Shown piece by piece: positions 9,822 to 21,000 of a DNA stretch of 64,000 bases (the first letter of the stretch is position 1; each line of letters begins with the position of its first letter). The stretch is from the NCBI GenBank assembly GCA_045399315.1, contig DAYVGO010000033.1:62001-126000 (forward strand), given 5' to 3'. The notes under the pieces are model-generated. The model was not told where the DNA came from, searched no databases, and saw only the letters and a program-made list of their open reading frames with translations. The position numbers and the translations under genes are program-made. This DNA is from Arsenophonus sp045399315. Its GTDB lineage: Bacteria; Pseudomonadota; Gammaproteobacteria; Enterobacterales; Enterobacteriaceae.

Positions 9822-9966
9822 ACCAGCTGGCTATTCAAAATGACCTCAAATTAACTATCTCTATCATGCTTGTTTGTAATAGCAGAACAAATTTGCCTAC
9901 CTAGTTAATAAAACTTACATTCTTTTATAGGTGAGTCACCGTAACAATACCCTGGCTATCTGGTTT

Positions 9967-10582
9967 TTAAATATTTAATTCAGCTGATGATTTAATAATA
10001 AGAGAAATTTCTTGCCATCGTGGCATGTCCACTAGCGCATACACAGCGATAACCTGACACCCGGCATCTAACGCAGAATAGATGCTGACCTGCGCATCTT
10101 CAACCGCAATACAGGCATCAGGGGGTAAATCTAGTAACTGCGCACCAAGCAGAAAGATCGGGTTGTGGTTTACCCTGTTTAACCCTTTCAATCGTGATCC
10201 AGTGTTTTGGTTCAGGTAAGCACGCTGCTTTACTGCGACCAAAAGCAATTAGAATGGTACCAGAAGTCACTATTGCCCATGGAATAGCGAATGCATTTAG
10301 TTGTTCAAGTAAGTCAATCACACCAGGCAGTGCTACAATCCCTGTTGTATTCCCTGCTTCCATGCTTTCCAACCAATAAAAAATTTCATCAGTTTCATCT
10401 GCATCTGGCATAAAATGACGGATAGAAATTATCGCCGGTTTGCCATGAATATGCTGTAAAACATCGGTTTCTGAGACACCGACTCGACGGCTAAATTCTC
10501 GCCAACAATGTTTAACGTTAGCTAACGAGTCAACCAGGGTGCCATCAAGATCAAATACAAATCCTTTACAAGTTAATGCCAT
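9967..10582 (-). pseudogene. hxpA: HAD sugar phosphatase HxpA (YfbT), frameshifted
   Basis: E. coli HxpA/YfbT is a 216-aa haloacid-dehalogenase-family sugar phosphatase. Here the first part begins with the HAD motif FVFDLDGTLVDS and continues through AIVTSGT and ERVKQGKPQPD. A single frameshift near 10155-10165 then moves the reading to LLGAQLLDLPPDACIAVEDAQ..GCQVIAVYAL in another frame. Apart from that shift all family blocks are recognisable, so the lesion is recent, or in principle a sequencing error. The two dead neighbours argue for real decay. Confidence 0.88.
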
Positions 10583-10600
10583 TAATGCTCCTTTGATAAA

Positions 10601-11095
10601 TTATGCATTAATGATTTGATTAATTTCTACTGCACAAAGATGATCCTGACGCAGACAAGAGCCTGCCAAACCGTTAACACTCTCTGATATTTATGCTACA
10701 TCGGGGTTTGAACATTAAAACATCACTTTCACTAACAAAATGACGATAGCGGCGTTCAATATTAACCAAAAGATGGACATAACTGAGATAATATGCTTCA
10801 CTAGCCTCATCAAACCCTAAAAAGATAACTCTCCTGGTAACAATTCAGTATTAAACAAAAAATTTTCGCGCGAGATCTGTAAAGCATGATACATTTCCAT
10901 AATATCAATGATAGTCTGGCAATTTTCTTCTGGCAACTCAGCAAAATCTCGTTCTAACTCTTTTATTTACAAGCCAAAACCGCATTCAATGGTAGTTTGA
11001 CAGCGTTGGTAACGTTTGGCATTATTCGGATCAAGGATGATCAACATTTTATACTGATTAGACAGAATTAAACGTTGTGCATTGGTCATTTCCAT
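10601..11095 (-). pseudogene. yfbU: YfbU family protein, disrupted
   Basis: The reading starts MEMTNAQRLILSNQYKM, very close to E. coli YfbU (164 aa, UPF0304, role poorly defined). It meets an in-frame TAA where the family has Gln (GYGLQMREL becomes GFGL-stop-IKEL), consistent with a CAA to TAA change. Homology resumes with ERDFAELPEENCQTIIDIME, then shifts frame before FLGFDEASEAYYLSYVHLL, and ends near the conserved EINQIINA. At least one stop and one or more frameshifts are present. The position between hxpA and yfbV is ancestral. Confidence 0.9.
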
Positions 11096-11274
11096 TATGA
11101 CTCTCCTAACGGCGAAATTTGCTAGATCATCGCATTCCACCCACTCCTTTTATAGCGATAACTAACCTTTTATTGATCTAAAAAGGCTTTTCCATCGCAA
11201 TCATTGAAAAATACATTTTCCTACACTAATAATGTCTTGTACTAACTATTTAACCAACTATCAGCTAAATTATA

Positions 11275-11730
11275 TTATATACCATCGATAAAAGAGCGAT
11301 CTAATTGTTTAAAAGCACGTTTTAACAATTCTGCTAGTGCTTGATAATTAGGTGTTTCTTTAACGGGAGTGATGGTAATACCAGCTTGATTAAATTTTTC
11401 ACGTATTTCATAAAACCAACACATTAATGCTGATGGTAACGGTGTAACTGAGTGTTTACCCAAGTACCATAATCCCTGCAATGGTAAGCTAGCAGCAAAA
11501 AGTGCTGTGGCAACTGCCGGTCCCAGCTGACCACCTAATGCAATCTGCCAGCTCAAGGTAAAAACAGCAACTATAGGCATATAACGAATACCAAAATGGG
11601 TAGCTTTAATAACTCGATGTTCGGGAAAAATAGGGATCAAACATTTTTCTAACGGAAGTGTCTTAGCATAGTGCCGGCCTAGTTTCATCTTCTGTAAAAA
11701 ACCTGAAGGCGTTTCTGGTGTTGTGCTCAT
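11275..11730 (-). CDS. yfbV: UPF0208 inner-membrane protein YfbV
   Basis: YfbV (151 aa) is a small membrane protein with two hydrophobic segments (about 43-63 and 68-88; AVFTLSWQIALGGQLGPAVA). In E. coli it is needed, with two 12-bp sites, to keep the MatP-dependent Ter macrodomain constraint from spreading. An in-frame ATG at 11751 exists, but the start at 11730 has a GAGGT six bases upstream and gives the family length, so I prefer it. The C-terminus (ALAELLKRAFKQLDRSFIDG) is typical. Intact. Confidence 0.92.
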   Translation of the reverse strand: MSTTPETPSGFLQKMKLGRHYAKTLPLEKCLIPIFPEHRVIKATHFGIRYMPIVAVFTLSWQIALGGQLGPAVATALFAASLPLQGLWYLGKHSVTPLPSALMCWFYEIREKFNQAGITITPVKETPNYQALAELLKRAFKQLDRSFIDGI

Positions 11731-12139
11731 TAATACCTCATATGACTTCAATCAATTTCTCATGTAAAATTTAAAAAAATGTATAAAGCATAAAATCTTT
11801 TTAGTAGAATTTATATGGCAACCTTGGTTGCCTCAGGCCACGGCTTCTATAACTTATAGAAAAAACTTATAACATATAAAGTTTATATTTGGTCTATTAC
11901 AATGTCTTCAATCCATAACGTTAATATTATATTGCATTTTTAATATCAATATTGCAAACATAGTTAATAAATACGATTACAATATCATGATGTTATATAA
12001 ATATGATATTAATCATTCAATATGATCTCAGGGATAAGCTAGGCTACTAGCATTCTATTGGATTGATGTTTATTAACCCTAGTCTTCCTGGTTAATCTGA
12101 CAAAGAAGACTCCATGATAACAATATAGTAGGTAATTCC
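11731..12139. other. yfbV-ackA divergent intergenic region
   Basis: This 409-bp spacer must hold the promoters of yfbV (reverse) and ackA-pta (forward). It contains two closely spaced perfect dyads, GGCAACC-TT-GGTTGCC at 11817-11832 and TTCTATAA-C-TTATAGAA at 11845-11861. The rest is A/T-rich without a clear gene. I cannot fix the promoters. Confidence 0.5.
11817..11861. promoter_or_regulatory. tandem palindromes upstream of ackA-pta
   Basis: Two perfect inverted repeats sit 12 bp apart: a GC-rich 7-2-7 dyad (11817-11832) and an AT-rich 8-1-8 dyad (11845-11861) followed by five A. They are upstream of both yfbV and ackA, so they are more likely operators or a small RNA end than a terminator of either gene. 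The protein that would bind is unknown. Confidence 0.4.
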
Positions 12140-13342
12140 ATGTCAAGTAAGCTGGTACTTGTCCTAAACTGCGGTAGCTCTTCACTTAAATTCGCTATCA
12201 TTGATCCGGTTAACTACGAAGAACAACTATCTGGTTTAGCAGAGTGTTTTCATTTACCAGAAGCCCATATTAAATGGAAAATAGATGGTACTAAAAACGA
12301 AGCTGCTTTAGGTGCAGGCGCGGCACACAGTGAAGCAATGGCTTTCATTGTCAATCAAATTCTCACACCAAGACCAGAATTAGCGCAAGCCATTTCTGCC
12401 ATTGGTCATCGTATTGTTCATGGTGGTGAAAAATTTACCCAATCGGTTGTTATCAATGATGAAGTAATTCAAGGAATCAAAGCATCCATTCCATTTGCCC
12501 CATTACATAATCCAGCTGGCATTATTGGTCTTGAAGAAGCTAAAAAAGCATTTCCACATTTAAATGATAAGCATGTTGCGGTATTTGACACAGCATTCCA
12601 TCAAACCATGCCTGCTGAAGCTTATTTATACGCCCTACCTTATTATCTCTACCAACAGCATGGTATTCGTCGTTATGGTGCTCATGGTACCAGTCATTAT
12701 TATGTTTCCCATCAGGCAGCCAAAGAACTTAATAAATCGATTAATGAACTAAATGTGATCACCTGCCATTTAGGCAATGGTGGATCGGTTACCGCCGTCG
12801 TTAATGGGCAATCGGTTGATACCTCAATGGGCCTCACACCATTAGAAGGCTTAGTAATGGGAACACGCAGTGGTGATATCGATCCGGCGATTGTTTTTCA
12901 CCTTCACGATGCTTTGGGTATGAGTATTGATAACATCAATACACTATTAACCAAAAAGTCTGGCATACTTGGTTTAACCGAAGTAACTAATGATTGTCGT
13001 TATGTAGAAGAAAACTACGACAGAAAGCCGGCCGCAAAACGAGCGATGGATGTCTATTGTCATCGTTTAGCTAAATACATTGCCGCTTATTGTGCATTAA
13101 TGGAAGGACGCTTAGACGCTATTATCTTCACCGGCGGCATCGGCGAAAACTCGGCCATGGTACGTGAATTAACCCTTAAAAAGTTATCTTTGTTGGGCAT
13201 TAAGTATGATCATGAACACAACTTAGCCGCCCGCTTTGGCAAATCAGGCAAGATCACTACTGACGATAGCATTCCTGCTCTGGTTATTCCGACTAATGAA
13301 GAGTTAGTTATTGCTCAGGACGCTAGCCGCCTAACGGCATAA
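12140..13342 (+). CDS. ackA: acetate kinase
   Basis: AckA (400 aa, the E. coli length) interconverts acetyl phosphate plus ADP with acetate plus ATP in the overflow pathway. ASKHA-family signatures are clear: VLNCGSSSLKFAI at the N-terminus, GHRIVHGGEKF, FDTAFHQTMP with the catalytic Asp, RYGAHGTSHYYV, HLGNGGS, GLTPLEGLVMGTRSGDIDP and FTGGIGENS. It is followed after 73 nt by pta, as in E. coli, with a 7-bp hairpin in the gap. Intact. Confidence 0.98.
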   Translation: MSSKLVLVLNCGSSSLKFAIIDPVNYEEQLSGLAECFHLPEAHIKWKIDGTKNEAALGAGAAHSEAMAFIVNQILTPRPELAQAISAIGHRIVHGGEKFTQSVVINDEVIQGIKASIPFAPLHNPAGIIGLEEAKKAFPHLNDKHVAVFDTAFHQTMPAEAYLYALPYYLYQQHGIRRYGAHGTSHYYVSHQAAKELNKSINELNVITCHLGNGGSVTAVVNGQSVDTSMGLTPLEGLVMGTRSGDIDPAIVFHLHDALGMSIDNINTLLTKKSGILGLTEVTNDCRYVEENYDRKPAAKRAMDVYCHRLAKYIAAYCALMEGRLDAIIFTGGIGENSAMVRELTLKKLSLLGIKYDHEHNLAARFGKSGKITTDDSIPALVIPTNEELVIAQDASRLTA

Positions 13343-13353
13343 ATAGATTTGAA

Positions 13354-13377
13354 ACTGCCAGTTTAGCGATTGGCAGT
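13354..13377 (+). other. hairpin in the ackA-pta gap
   Basis: ACTGCCA and TGGCAGT form a perfect 7-bp stem around a 10-base loop between the ackA stop and the pta start. There is no U-run, so it is more likely an attenuating or stabilising structure than a full terminator. Confidence 0.4.
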
Positions 13378-13415
13378 ACTAGATTGAATATCTGGCAACT
13401 GTTAAAGAGGTACCT

Positions 13416-15557
13416 GTGTCCCGTACAATAATGTTAATACCGACTGATATTAGTGTTGGCTTAACCAGTGTCAGTTTAGGGGTCGTCCGCTCAATGGAGC
13501 AAAAAGGGGTTAGCCTAAGTGTTTTTAAACCCATTTCTCAACCCCGTATCGGTAGTAAAGATCAGACAACTGAAGTATTACGCTCACACTCTAGTGTTCA
13601 GGTCGCTGAACCACTAAAAATGAGTTATGTCGAATCTTTGTTAGCTAACGATCACAAAGATATGTTAATGGAAGAGATTGTTGCTCGTCATCACGACAAT
13701 ACACAACAGGCTGAAGTCATACTGATCGAAGGTTTAATGTCTACCCATAAGCACCCTTTTGCCCAATCATTAAATTATGATATTGCCAAAACATTGGTAG
13801 CTGATGTAGTTTTTGTGACCACACTAAGTAATAACACACCTGAACAGTTAAAAGAGCGTATTGAATTAGCCCGCGCAGAATTTGGTGGTGTACAAAATGA
13901 GAATATCATCGGGGTGATTATTAATAAACTCAATGCACCGGTTGATGAACACGGCCGTACCCGCCCTGATTTATCAGAAATATTTGATGAATCAACTAAA
14001 GCCACCATAGCAAAAATCGATGCCAAGACCTTAGCTAATAATAGTCCGTTACCCATATTGGGTTGTATTCCCTGGAATTTCGATCTGATAGCGACCCGCG
14101 GTATTGATATTGCCAACCACCTGAATGCCACCATCATCAATGAAGGTGCACTGAAAACCCGGCGCATAAAATCAGTTATTTTCTGTGCCCACAGTGTACC
14201 AAACATGGTAGAGCTATTTCGACCAGGCTCATTACTAGTTACCTCTTCAGATCGTCCTGACGTCATTGTATCTGCTTGCTTAGCTGCCATGAATGGTATC
14301 GAAATCGGTGCCTTATTATTAACCGGTGGTTATATAATTGCCAAACCGATACATGATCTCTGTCGCCGTGCTTTTGAAACTGGTTTACCTGTGCTGATGG
14401 TAGATACCAATACCTGGCAAACTTCATTAAGCCTGCAAAGTTTCAGCTTAGAAGTGCATGCTGATGATCATGAACGGATTGAAAAAATCCAAAACTATGT
14501 TGCCATGCATATCAATCAAAAATGGATTGATTCACTAACTGCAGATTCTGAACGTCCTAAACGTCTATCCCCCCCTGCTTTCCGTTATCAATTGACCGAA
14601 TTAGCACGTAAAGCTAATAAACGCATTGTGCTACCAGAAGGTAATGAGCCACGTACCGTAAAAGCCACCACTATTTGTGCTGAAAGAGGTATTGCTACCT
14701 GTATTCTACTTGGTGATCCCGATGAAATAAAACGAGTTGCCGCTGCTCAAGGGGTTGAATTAGGTGTGGGGATCGAAATTGTAGCGCCAAAATCAGTGCG
14801 GCAAAATTATGTTGAGCGGTTGGTTGAATTGCGCAAAAATAAAGGCATGACTGAAATTGTTGCGCGTGAACAGTTAGAAGACAATGTGGTGTTAGGCACC
14901 ATGATGCTGGAAAAAAATGAAGTTGATGGTTTAGTTTCCGGTGCTGTTCATACCACAGCTAATACCATTCGCCCACCATTGCAATTGATCAAAACCGCCC
15001 CAGGTAGCTCACTGGTTTCTTCTATATTTTTTATGCTATTACCTGAGCAAGTGCTGGTTTATGGTGACTGCGCGATAAATCCAGATCCAACAGCTGAACA
15101 ATTATCAGAAATCGCCATCCAGTCCGCTGATTCTGCCAAAGCATTCGGTATTGAACCACGAGTAGCGATGATCTCTTATTCTACTGGCAATTCTGGTGCC
15201 GGCAGTGACGTGGAAAAGGTACGTGACGCAACACGGCTAGCGCAAGCAAAACGGCCAGATTTAGTGATTGACGGCCCATTACAGTATGATGCAGCCATTA
15301 TGGCGGATGTTGCTAAATCTAAAGCGCCAAATTCACCGGTAGCCGGTCAAGCTACTGTGTTTATTTTCCCTGATCTCAATACTGGCAACACCACTTATAA
15401 AGCGGTGCAACGCTCAGCCAATCTGGTTTCTATCGGCCCAATGCTACAAGGGATGCGTAAACCGGTTAATGACTTGTCCCGTGGTGCGCTAGTTGATGAT
15501 ATCGTTTATACCATTGCCCTTACCGCTATTCAGGCTACGCAAAATCAAAATAACTGA
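13416..15557 (+). CDS. pta: phosphate acetyltransferase
   Basis: Pta (713 aa; E. coli 714 aa) converts acetyl-CoA and phosphate to acetyl phosphate. The start is GTG, supported by AAAGAGG six bases upstream and by the family N-terminus SRTIMLIPTDISVGLTSVSLG. It has three parts: an N-terminal BioD-like P-loop domain (about 1-230), a DRTGG domain (about 230-350), and the C-terminal catalytic PTA domain (about 390-713; RIVLPEGNEPRTVKA, SYSTGNSGAGSDVEKV, GPLQYDAAIMADVAKSKAP). A clear intrinsic terminator follows. Intact. Confidence 0.98.
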   Translation: MSRTIMLIPTDISVGLTSVSLGVVRSMEQKGVSLSVFKPISQPRIGSKDQTTEVLRSHSSVQVAEPLKMSYVESLLANDHKDMLMEEIVARHHDNTQQAEVILIEGLMSTHKHPFAQSLNYDIAKTLVADVVFVTTLSNNTPEQLKERIELARAEFGGVQNENIIGVIINKLNAPVDEHGRTRPDLSEIFDESTKATIAKIDAKTLANNSPLPILGCIPWNFDLIATRGIDIANHLNATIINEGALKTRRIKSVIFCAHSVPNMVELFRPGSLLVTSSDRPDVIVSACLAAMNGIEIGALLLTGGYIIAKPIHDLCRRAFETGLPVLMVDTNTWQTSLSLQSFSLEVHADDHERIEKIQNYVAMHINQKWIDSLTADSERPKRLSPPAFRYQLTELARKANKRIVLPEGNEPRTVKATTICAERGIATCILLGDPDEIKRVAAAQGVELGVGIEIVAPKSVRQNYVERLVELRKNKGMTEIVAREQLEDNVVLGTMMLEKNEVDGLVSGAVHTTANTIRPPLQLIKTAPGSSLVSSIFFMLLPEQVLVYGDCAINPDPTAEQLSEIAIQSADSAKAFGIEPRVAMISYSTGNSGAGSDVEKVRDATRLAQAKRPDLVIDGPLQYDAAIMADVAKSKAPNSPVAGQATVFIFPDLNTGNTTYKAVQRSANLVSIGPMLQGMRKPVNDLSRGALVDDIVYTIALTAIQATQNQNN

Positions 15558-15572
15558 CTTTTATTGCTGACG

Positions 15573-15606
15573 AAAAAGCTGAAATACTTTGTGTTTCAGC
15601 TTTTTT
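15573..15606 (+). terminator. intrinsic terminator of ackA-pta
   Basis: AAAAAGCTGAAA and TTTCAGCTTTTTT form a stem of about 12 bp around a nine-base loop, ending in a run of T, 16 nt after the pta stop. This is a canonical Rho-independent terminator and the clearest in the window. Confidence 0.9.
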
Positions 15607-15736
15607 ACTAACTAAACAGCTAATCAACTACTAAGCTTAATCAATGTAATTAAAATTTTATTAATAGCTAAATGAACGGCAAAACTGCAATCAATAGCTG
15701 CCAACTCTGCAACCCCTTTCGTCACTTAACCGGATT

Positions 15737-17075
15737 TCATTCAATAACTTGTATCTCAGCGAGAATATTAAAGCGATGTTCTACCGTTTCAACTAAACTG
15801 AAGTTACTTCCTCCATCAGCTAATTGTGTATCATATTCTGGTTGATCTCTTAGCATAGGATTTTCATCAGGTAACCATAACGCTAGCAGATATTTTCCGA
15901 TTTTTATATTAACAACCTGACAGGAAATACTAAATGTATGTTCCCTACCAGCTGCGCACAACTCAGCACCAGCAGGCAGAAAAAGCTGCCCTTTGATCTC
16001 ATTTTACGCATTTAGTAACACAATAGCAATCGGCCTGACGTTTACTGATCGGGCAAAACCATAGTTTTTTAGGCTAAACTTTAAATCAAAATAATTACTA
16101 ATTTTAACAAACAATGGGTAAGTAGCTTCTTCAACAGTCAGCCTATAACCGCGATGATCTCTAATATATTCAAAGGCGCTTCTTGCTGTATAATTTGCCT
16201 TTGTTTGATCCCAAAAATAATCTCTATCAAAGACAAATCCAGCATTTTCAAACCGTTTTAAATCAATAACAGCCTTACGTAGAGCAGCTATACATAAATT
16301 TAAATTATGTATAATACTAAATGTTGAAGTGCCTAATTCAGTAAATTGCCAGATCGTTTCCTAGCCAAAATCAACAAGAATAGCATTAAGGCACCAGGGA
16401 TCACACCCATCATCGTTGTAAGGCATTTCAACGTCATATATAGAGCTTACGCATCACAGCACTTCCCCCAGGTAAAGTCATTGCCAACAGCATATTTATG
16501 CGCATCCAGGATATAGTAATCATTATTAAAACCGATATGTAAATTGTTACTAAACGTAATGGGCTAAGTGAGTTAATCAACATATCTCGATTAAACTTAT
16601 AACGCATGGTTATTTTTCTGTTGTCTGGCATAAAATATACAGTAGATTTGCTACTTTTGCTCATCTTTGTAACAACTACCGTGTTGCTCGCCCCAGCTAC
16701 CAATACAACCAAACTGAAATGTATAACCAATATTGGCTTTAATTGCCACATATGTTGTTTTACTTTTTCTATCTCAGGATCTGGGATATTGTTACCATAT
16801 TTATAGACAAATTTAACCAAAAGCTTAACACCTTCTGATTTCGCCTGGCTAAAGATATAATTAATCAGCTCAATAGCCTTATCATCAAGATGTTTATTTA
16901 TATAATCTGTCAGATAAATATATTGCGGAACAATTTGATAACACCCACCGGCAATTTCTTTTTTATATAATTCGAGTAAAATATTTCCATTTTGTTTTTC
17001 AATAGAAAAAGGATTTATTAAATTTTCATTTAATAAAATCATATTTTCATATCTAAAATCTCGTTCTAGGTTCAT
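15737..17075 (-). pseudogene. DUF4874/DUF4832-type protein, disrupted
   Basis: Several reverse-strand fragments line up in order with two-domain DUF4874-DUF4832 proteins (about 450 aa, function unknown, glycosidase-like in outline). The N-terminal part (17075 downward) has QIVPQYIYLTDYINKHLDD, SEGVKLLVKFVYKYG and VKQHMWQLKPIL. After a frameshift near 16720 another frame gives FGCIGSWGEQHGS, matching the family GxWGEW region. Later comes GFNNDYYILDA. The C-terminal fragment (15737-15961) has LALWLPDENPMLRDQPEYDTQLAD, which fits the DUF4832 end. Stops and shifts break the frame in several places. The family assignment rests on remembered motifs, so it is moderate. It has no counterpart at this place in E. 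coli. Confidence 0.65.
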
Positions 17076-18031
17076 TATTATTACTCGGCCATTTTCATCT
17101 GATGGATACCGCTTATGATAGCTTGCCTGCAGATATTGAGTTGAGTTTTTGATTATTATTCCTTTTTATTGCTATATTTAATATTAATTAACAGCTTTAT
17201 TTCAATTAAAATAATCATAATTACACATAAAAAAATAAAATTAATTATTAAAAATTGAATGACGAAATTTTATGATTAGCATTTAATTAAATATAATAAC
17301 TAAAAATAAAGGTTTAATTTATAAATTTCAAAATAAAACCAAATTAAAAAATATACCAAAAAGGCTTTGATAAAGATAATTAATGCTACTCAAATTTATA
17401 ATATAAAACTTTTCAACAGAAAACATAGATACCCTATAAACAATATTAAAGTCAATAAGATATAAAAACAACAATGCAGAATAAAATATAGTAAAATAAT
17501 CACACATTATATAATGATATAGATAGCAATATTTAATTTTGATAAAATTAAAATTTTCAAAATTGACCACAACATCTAAAATAATTTATTTAATTAAATA
17601 TTCATAACAAACAAAATAATTACGCAAAAAACTATTTTGAATTAATAGGTTCAGCTGATAATAAAAAATATTATATATTAATTTTAATTACAGCAAGAAA
17701 TAATTAACTAAAATAAAATTACAGTTAAATTATTATCAAACACTATTGTTAAATTAAAATATGACATTCCAGAATAGTAGAAAATAGATATAATCACCAA
17801 ACTAAAATTAGTTAAATCATTTGATACTTTTATTAAAGTTTTTATTAAAAATTTAAATAAAAAACTGCTGGTTTTAAAAAATATTTTATGATTTTTTCAA
17901 CTCAGTTCTAATTAATAAAAATAAATTAAGAATATGAATATAAATAATCATCAAAGATTTTATATCCTATTACATAATATTCATTTTCCTTAAAAACAAC
18001 GATAAAGCTATCTAACATAAGTAAGGGTTTT
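17076..18031. other. AT-rich spacer upstream of the Tc locus
   Basis: Nearly 1 kb of extremely A/T-rich sequence with short meaningless ORFs only. It separates the DUF4832-type remnant from the first codons of the Tc remnant. It may contain the former tc promoter. I see no RNA gene, insertion sequence or clear repeat. Confidence 0.5.
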
Positions 18032-21000
18032 ATGTCACACCTAATTAACGAAAATGCAATTCAGAATATTATTAATAAATTAAACGCCAAATTATTAAGT
18101 GAGTTAGCTAACTACACCAAAAAAGAACTTTATCAAACTGCAGGTGATAAATTAAGCTTGCACGATTGTGACTAACTATTAGCACAAGCAAAAAAAATCC
18201 AGGCAAAAAATAGCACACAATACCGCCAATAAATCACCCGCCAAGGCATTGCGCAACAATCAAAAAACTTAGTTACAATTCAATTACCAACAATTTTTAC
18301 TAATGCTAAAGCACAACAACAATATGACGAAGCCATGTTTTATAGCAACGACTTTATTCCTAGTCGTGATACCGACTTTGTTAATCAGGGGTAATATTGC
18401 TTCCATGTTCTCTCCCGCCGCCTATCTGGTAAAACTTTATCGTGAAGCGCATAAACTGCATGCAGAAAATTCACCTTATTTCATTGATAATCGTCGCCCC
18501 GACCTAGCCGACCTGATTTTGAGTCAAGAAAATATGGATTAGCCAGTAGCCACGTTATCACTTTCTAATCAAATATTGGCAACACAAATTGACAAAAAAA
18601 TTGGTGATAACGATAAACAAAAAATTCTCGCCGTGTTAGCTCAAGATACATTAAACCCTGATGGCCCGTATTATTACAGCGATATCATCCAACAAGTATT
18701 GCAAGACCATAATGTCACACTCATTCAACTAATTCAGCCTGAAAATCATCCTGCTAATACCGATAAAACCTTTGTCTTAATGTACTGATTTAAAAATATT
18801 ACCACCCATTTACACACTGCTAACGACGGAAATTAATCCAGATAATCTTAACACTGAGTATCAAAAAGTGTTTGGCACCATTCTGTCGCAAACACTGACT
18901 ATAACAAATGCACTAGCCGAACATTATCATTTGTCGCTTGAGTTCTTTGAACTATTACTACCAAATAAAGATGATATGGAAGAACAATTAAAACAGCATT
19001 TACTTAAAGTGCATAAAATCGTTTTATTACATAAAACCACTCAACTTACCCCGCTAACCCTGTCTGAATTAATTGCAGAACATAGCGGTAATATTACTGA
19101 TAACACAGTTGATATTTTGCATATCAAACAATATGAGCAATTCTACAGCTTGGAAGAACAGCAAACACGCATTTTGGTCAGTTTAAAAATAAGTCAAACT
19201 GTAGTTAATGGACAGCTTAGTCAATAAGATCAACTGCTTAATAACCCACCTTTATATGGCCAAAAATTCGTCCCTGACGATAAAGATTATGACATAGCGC
19301 CTAACACGCAAAACGTCTTTAAATCAAAGTTAAATAAAGCAAGCGCTTGCGGTGAATGACCAAGAGCTATATCAAATGTTCCTGATATTTAACGACGATG
19401 AAAATAGTAGTCTTTGTAAAAATAATATAGCTTACACCACTTGCTTTTTATGAATTTTATCTACTAGCTACTGCTAATCAACTGACTATTGCAGAATTAA
19501 CGATTTTGTATAACCTACTCGATCATCATCAGATCCCTATTGAAACATTTATTAATAAACTACATACCACCGTCAAATGGCTCAATAACCAAAATATTAA
19601 TGTCGTAAGCTTAGTCGCACTAACGACCGATAATTTCGATACTAATCAATCACCTGAAATTGAAAACCTGGTTATTACGTTAAAAAGCAGTTTGACTGAT
19701 CCTAACTGAACAGATGACAGCCTCAAAATCGCCCTGACACCCTATTTCGCCTCGCAATTGGTACTTTCTTCGGCGGAAATCGCCTATCAATTATTGGTTT
19801 GGTTAGATAATATTAAAATTCATGCTGAAGATTTAGACACCAATCAATTTTGGCAGCAAATATCTAAAATCGATATTGATAAGCCTTTTACACTTAGTAA
19901 AGAAGCAATCCGTTATTGTCACCGCATTACCCAATTAGCGGTTATCACCAATATCTTTAAACTGTCCTTAGCTAAAGTCAGACTAATTATTAATCAACTG
20001 AGCATTTGAAAAAAAACTTAAGCCAAGTTTATCCAACGGTAGATAATTTACAGTTTATTAGTCAATTCCATGCTTGGACCATCCAATTAGGCACCCAGGC
20101 ACCAGTCGTCATTAACACACTGGCTAAAGATCAACTCACCGTTAGCATGCTGGCCAAAGCCATTAATACACCGCTTGATGAATTCACTGCCGCTGATCAA
20201 CAAGTTGATAGTCTAGCTACTAGCGATACCATTATTACTGATGTACAACATTGTTATTTATCCAGCAATGGTATCAGATGGGAGAAACATTAGCGGTTGA
20301 TGCAACGGTTGTTGGCAGTTTATATGATCCTAGCAATAATTATCCACTATCGCTTTCTTCACTACAACTACAAGCCAAACTTCCTTCAATCAATTAAAAG
20401 GAGGTATTACCACCCGCAACCAAAGAATATCATAAGGGAAATTACTATCAAGCTGCTGTTATTGATAATGATATTGAACTATGGGATTTAATGTGGCAAA
20501 AGATAGATACTTATTATCTTTACGTGGAAATTTACCCGCTCAGTAACAACCAATTTAAAATTATCCATCAAACCGAACATCCTGACAGTAGAAATCTTGG
20601 TTGGGGCTATCAGTCAACAAAGTCCTTCAATTCCTGGGCAATACCAAAGAAGTTGAAAACCTGCCTGGCGAACACTATGAATTGACCACTTACATTGATT
20701 GGTAAGATCTGGCGGAATCTAATTTATTAACCCTTATCTTATGTGATAATGGCATACCGATTACCACCATTAGCCCAGTTAATTTCCAACGGCAAGATCA
20801 TCCAACACAAACCTTTATCGACCAACTGGTGACAGAATTAAATATTGCTATTCCTACTAAGCCTGATCTGAATGCCTTTTTATTCTCCTTAGCCACCTCG
20901 CTGTTAAATGACGAATAAATCACAACACAATCAACCGTTGTATTCAGCAACCGGAGCAAGAAATAGGAGTAAATTATTCTGTACTACAACGGCCATTTTT

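Noticed and set aside
13775..14290. 171-codon reverse ORF inside pta
   Set aside because: Antisense to an intact, strongly conserved gene; no independent support.
17328..17570. 80-codon reverse-strand ORF
   Set aside because: Composed almost wholly of Ile, Phe, Tyr, Leu and Asn in A/T-only DNA, with no ribosome-binding site or family match; chance ORF.
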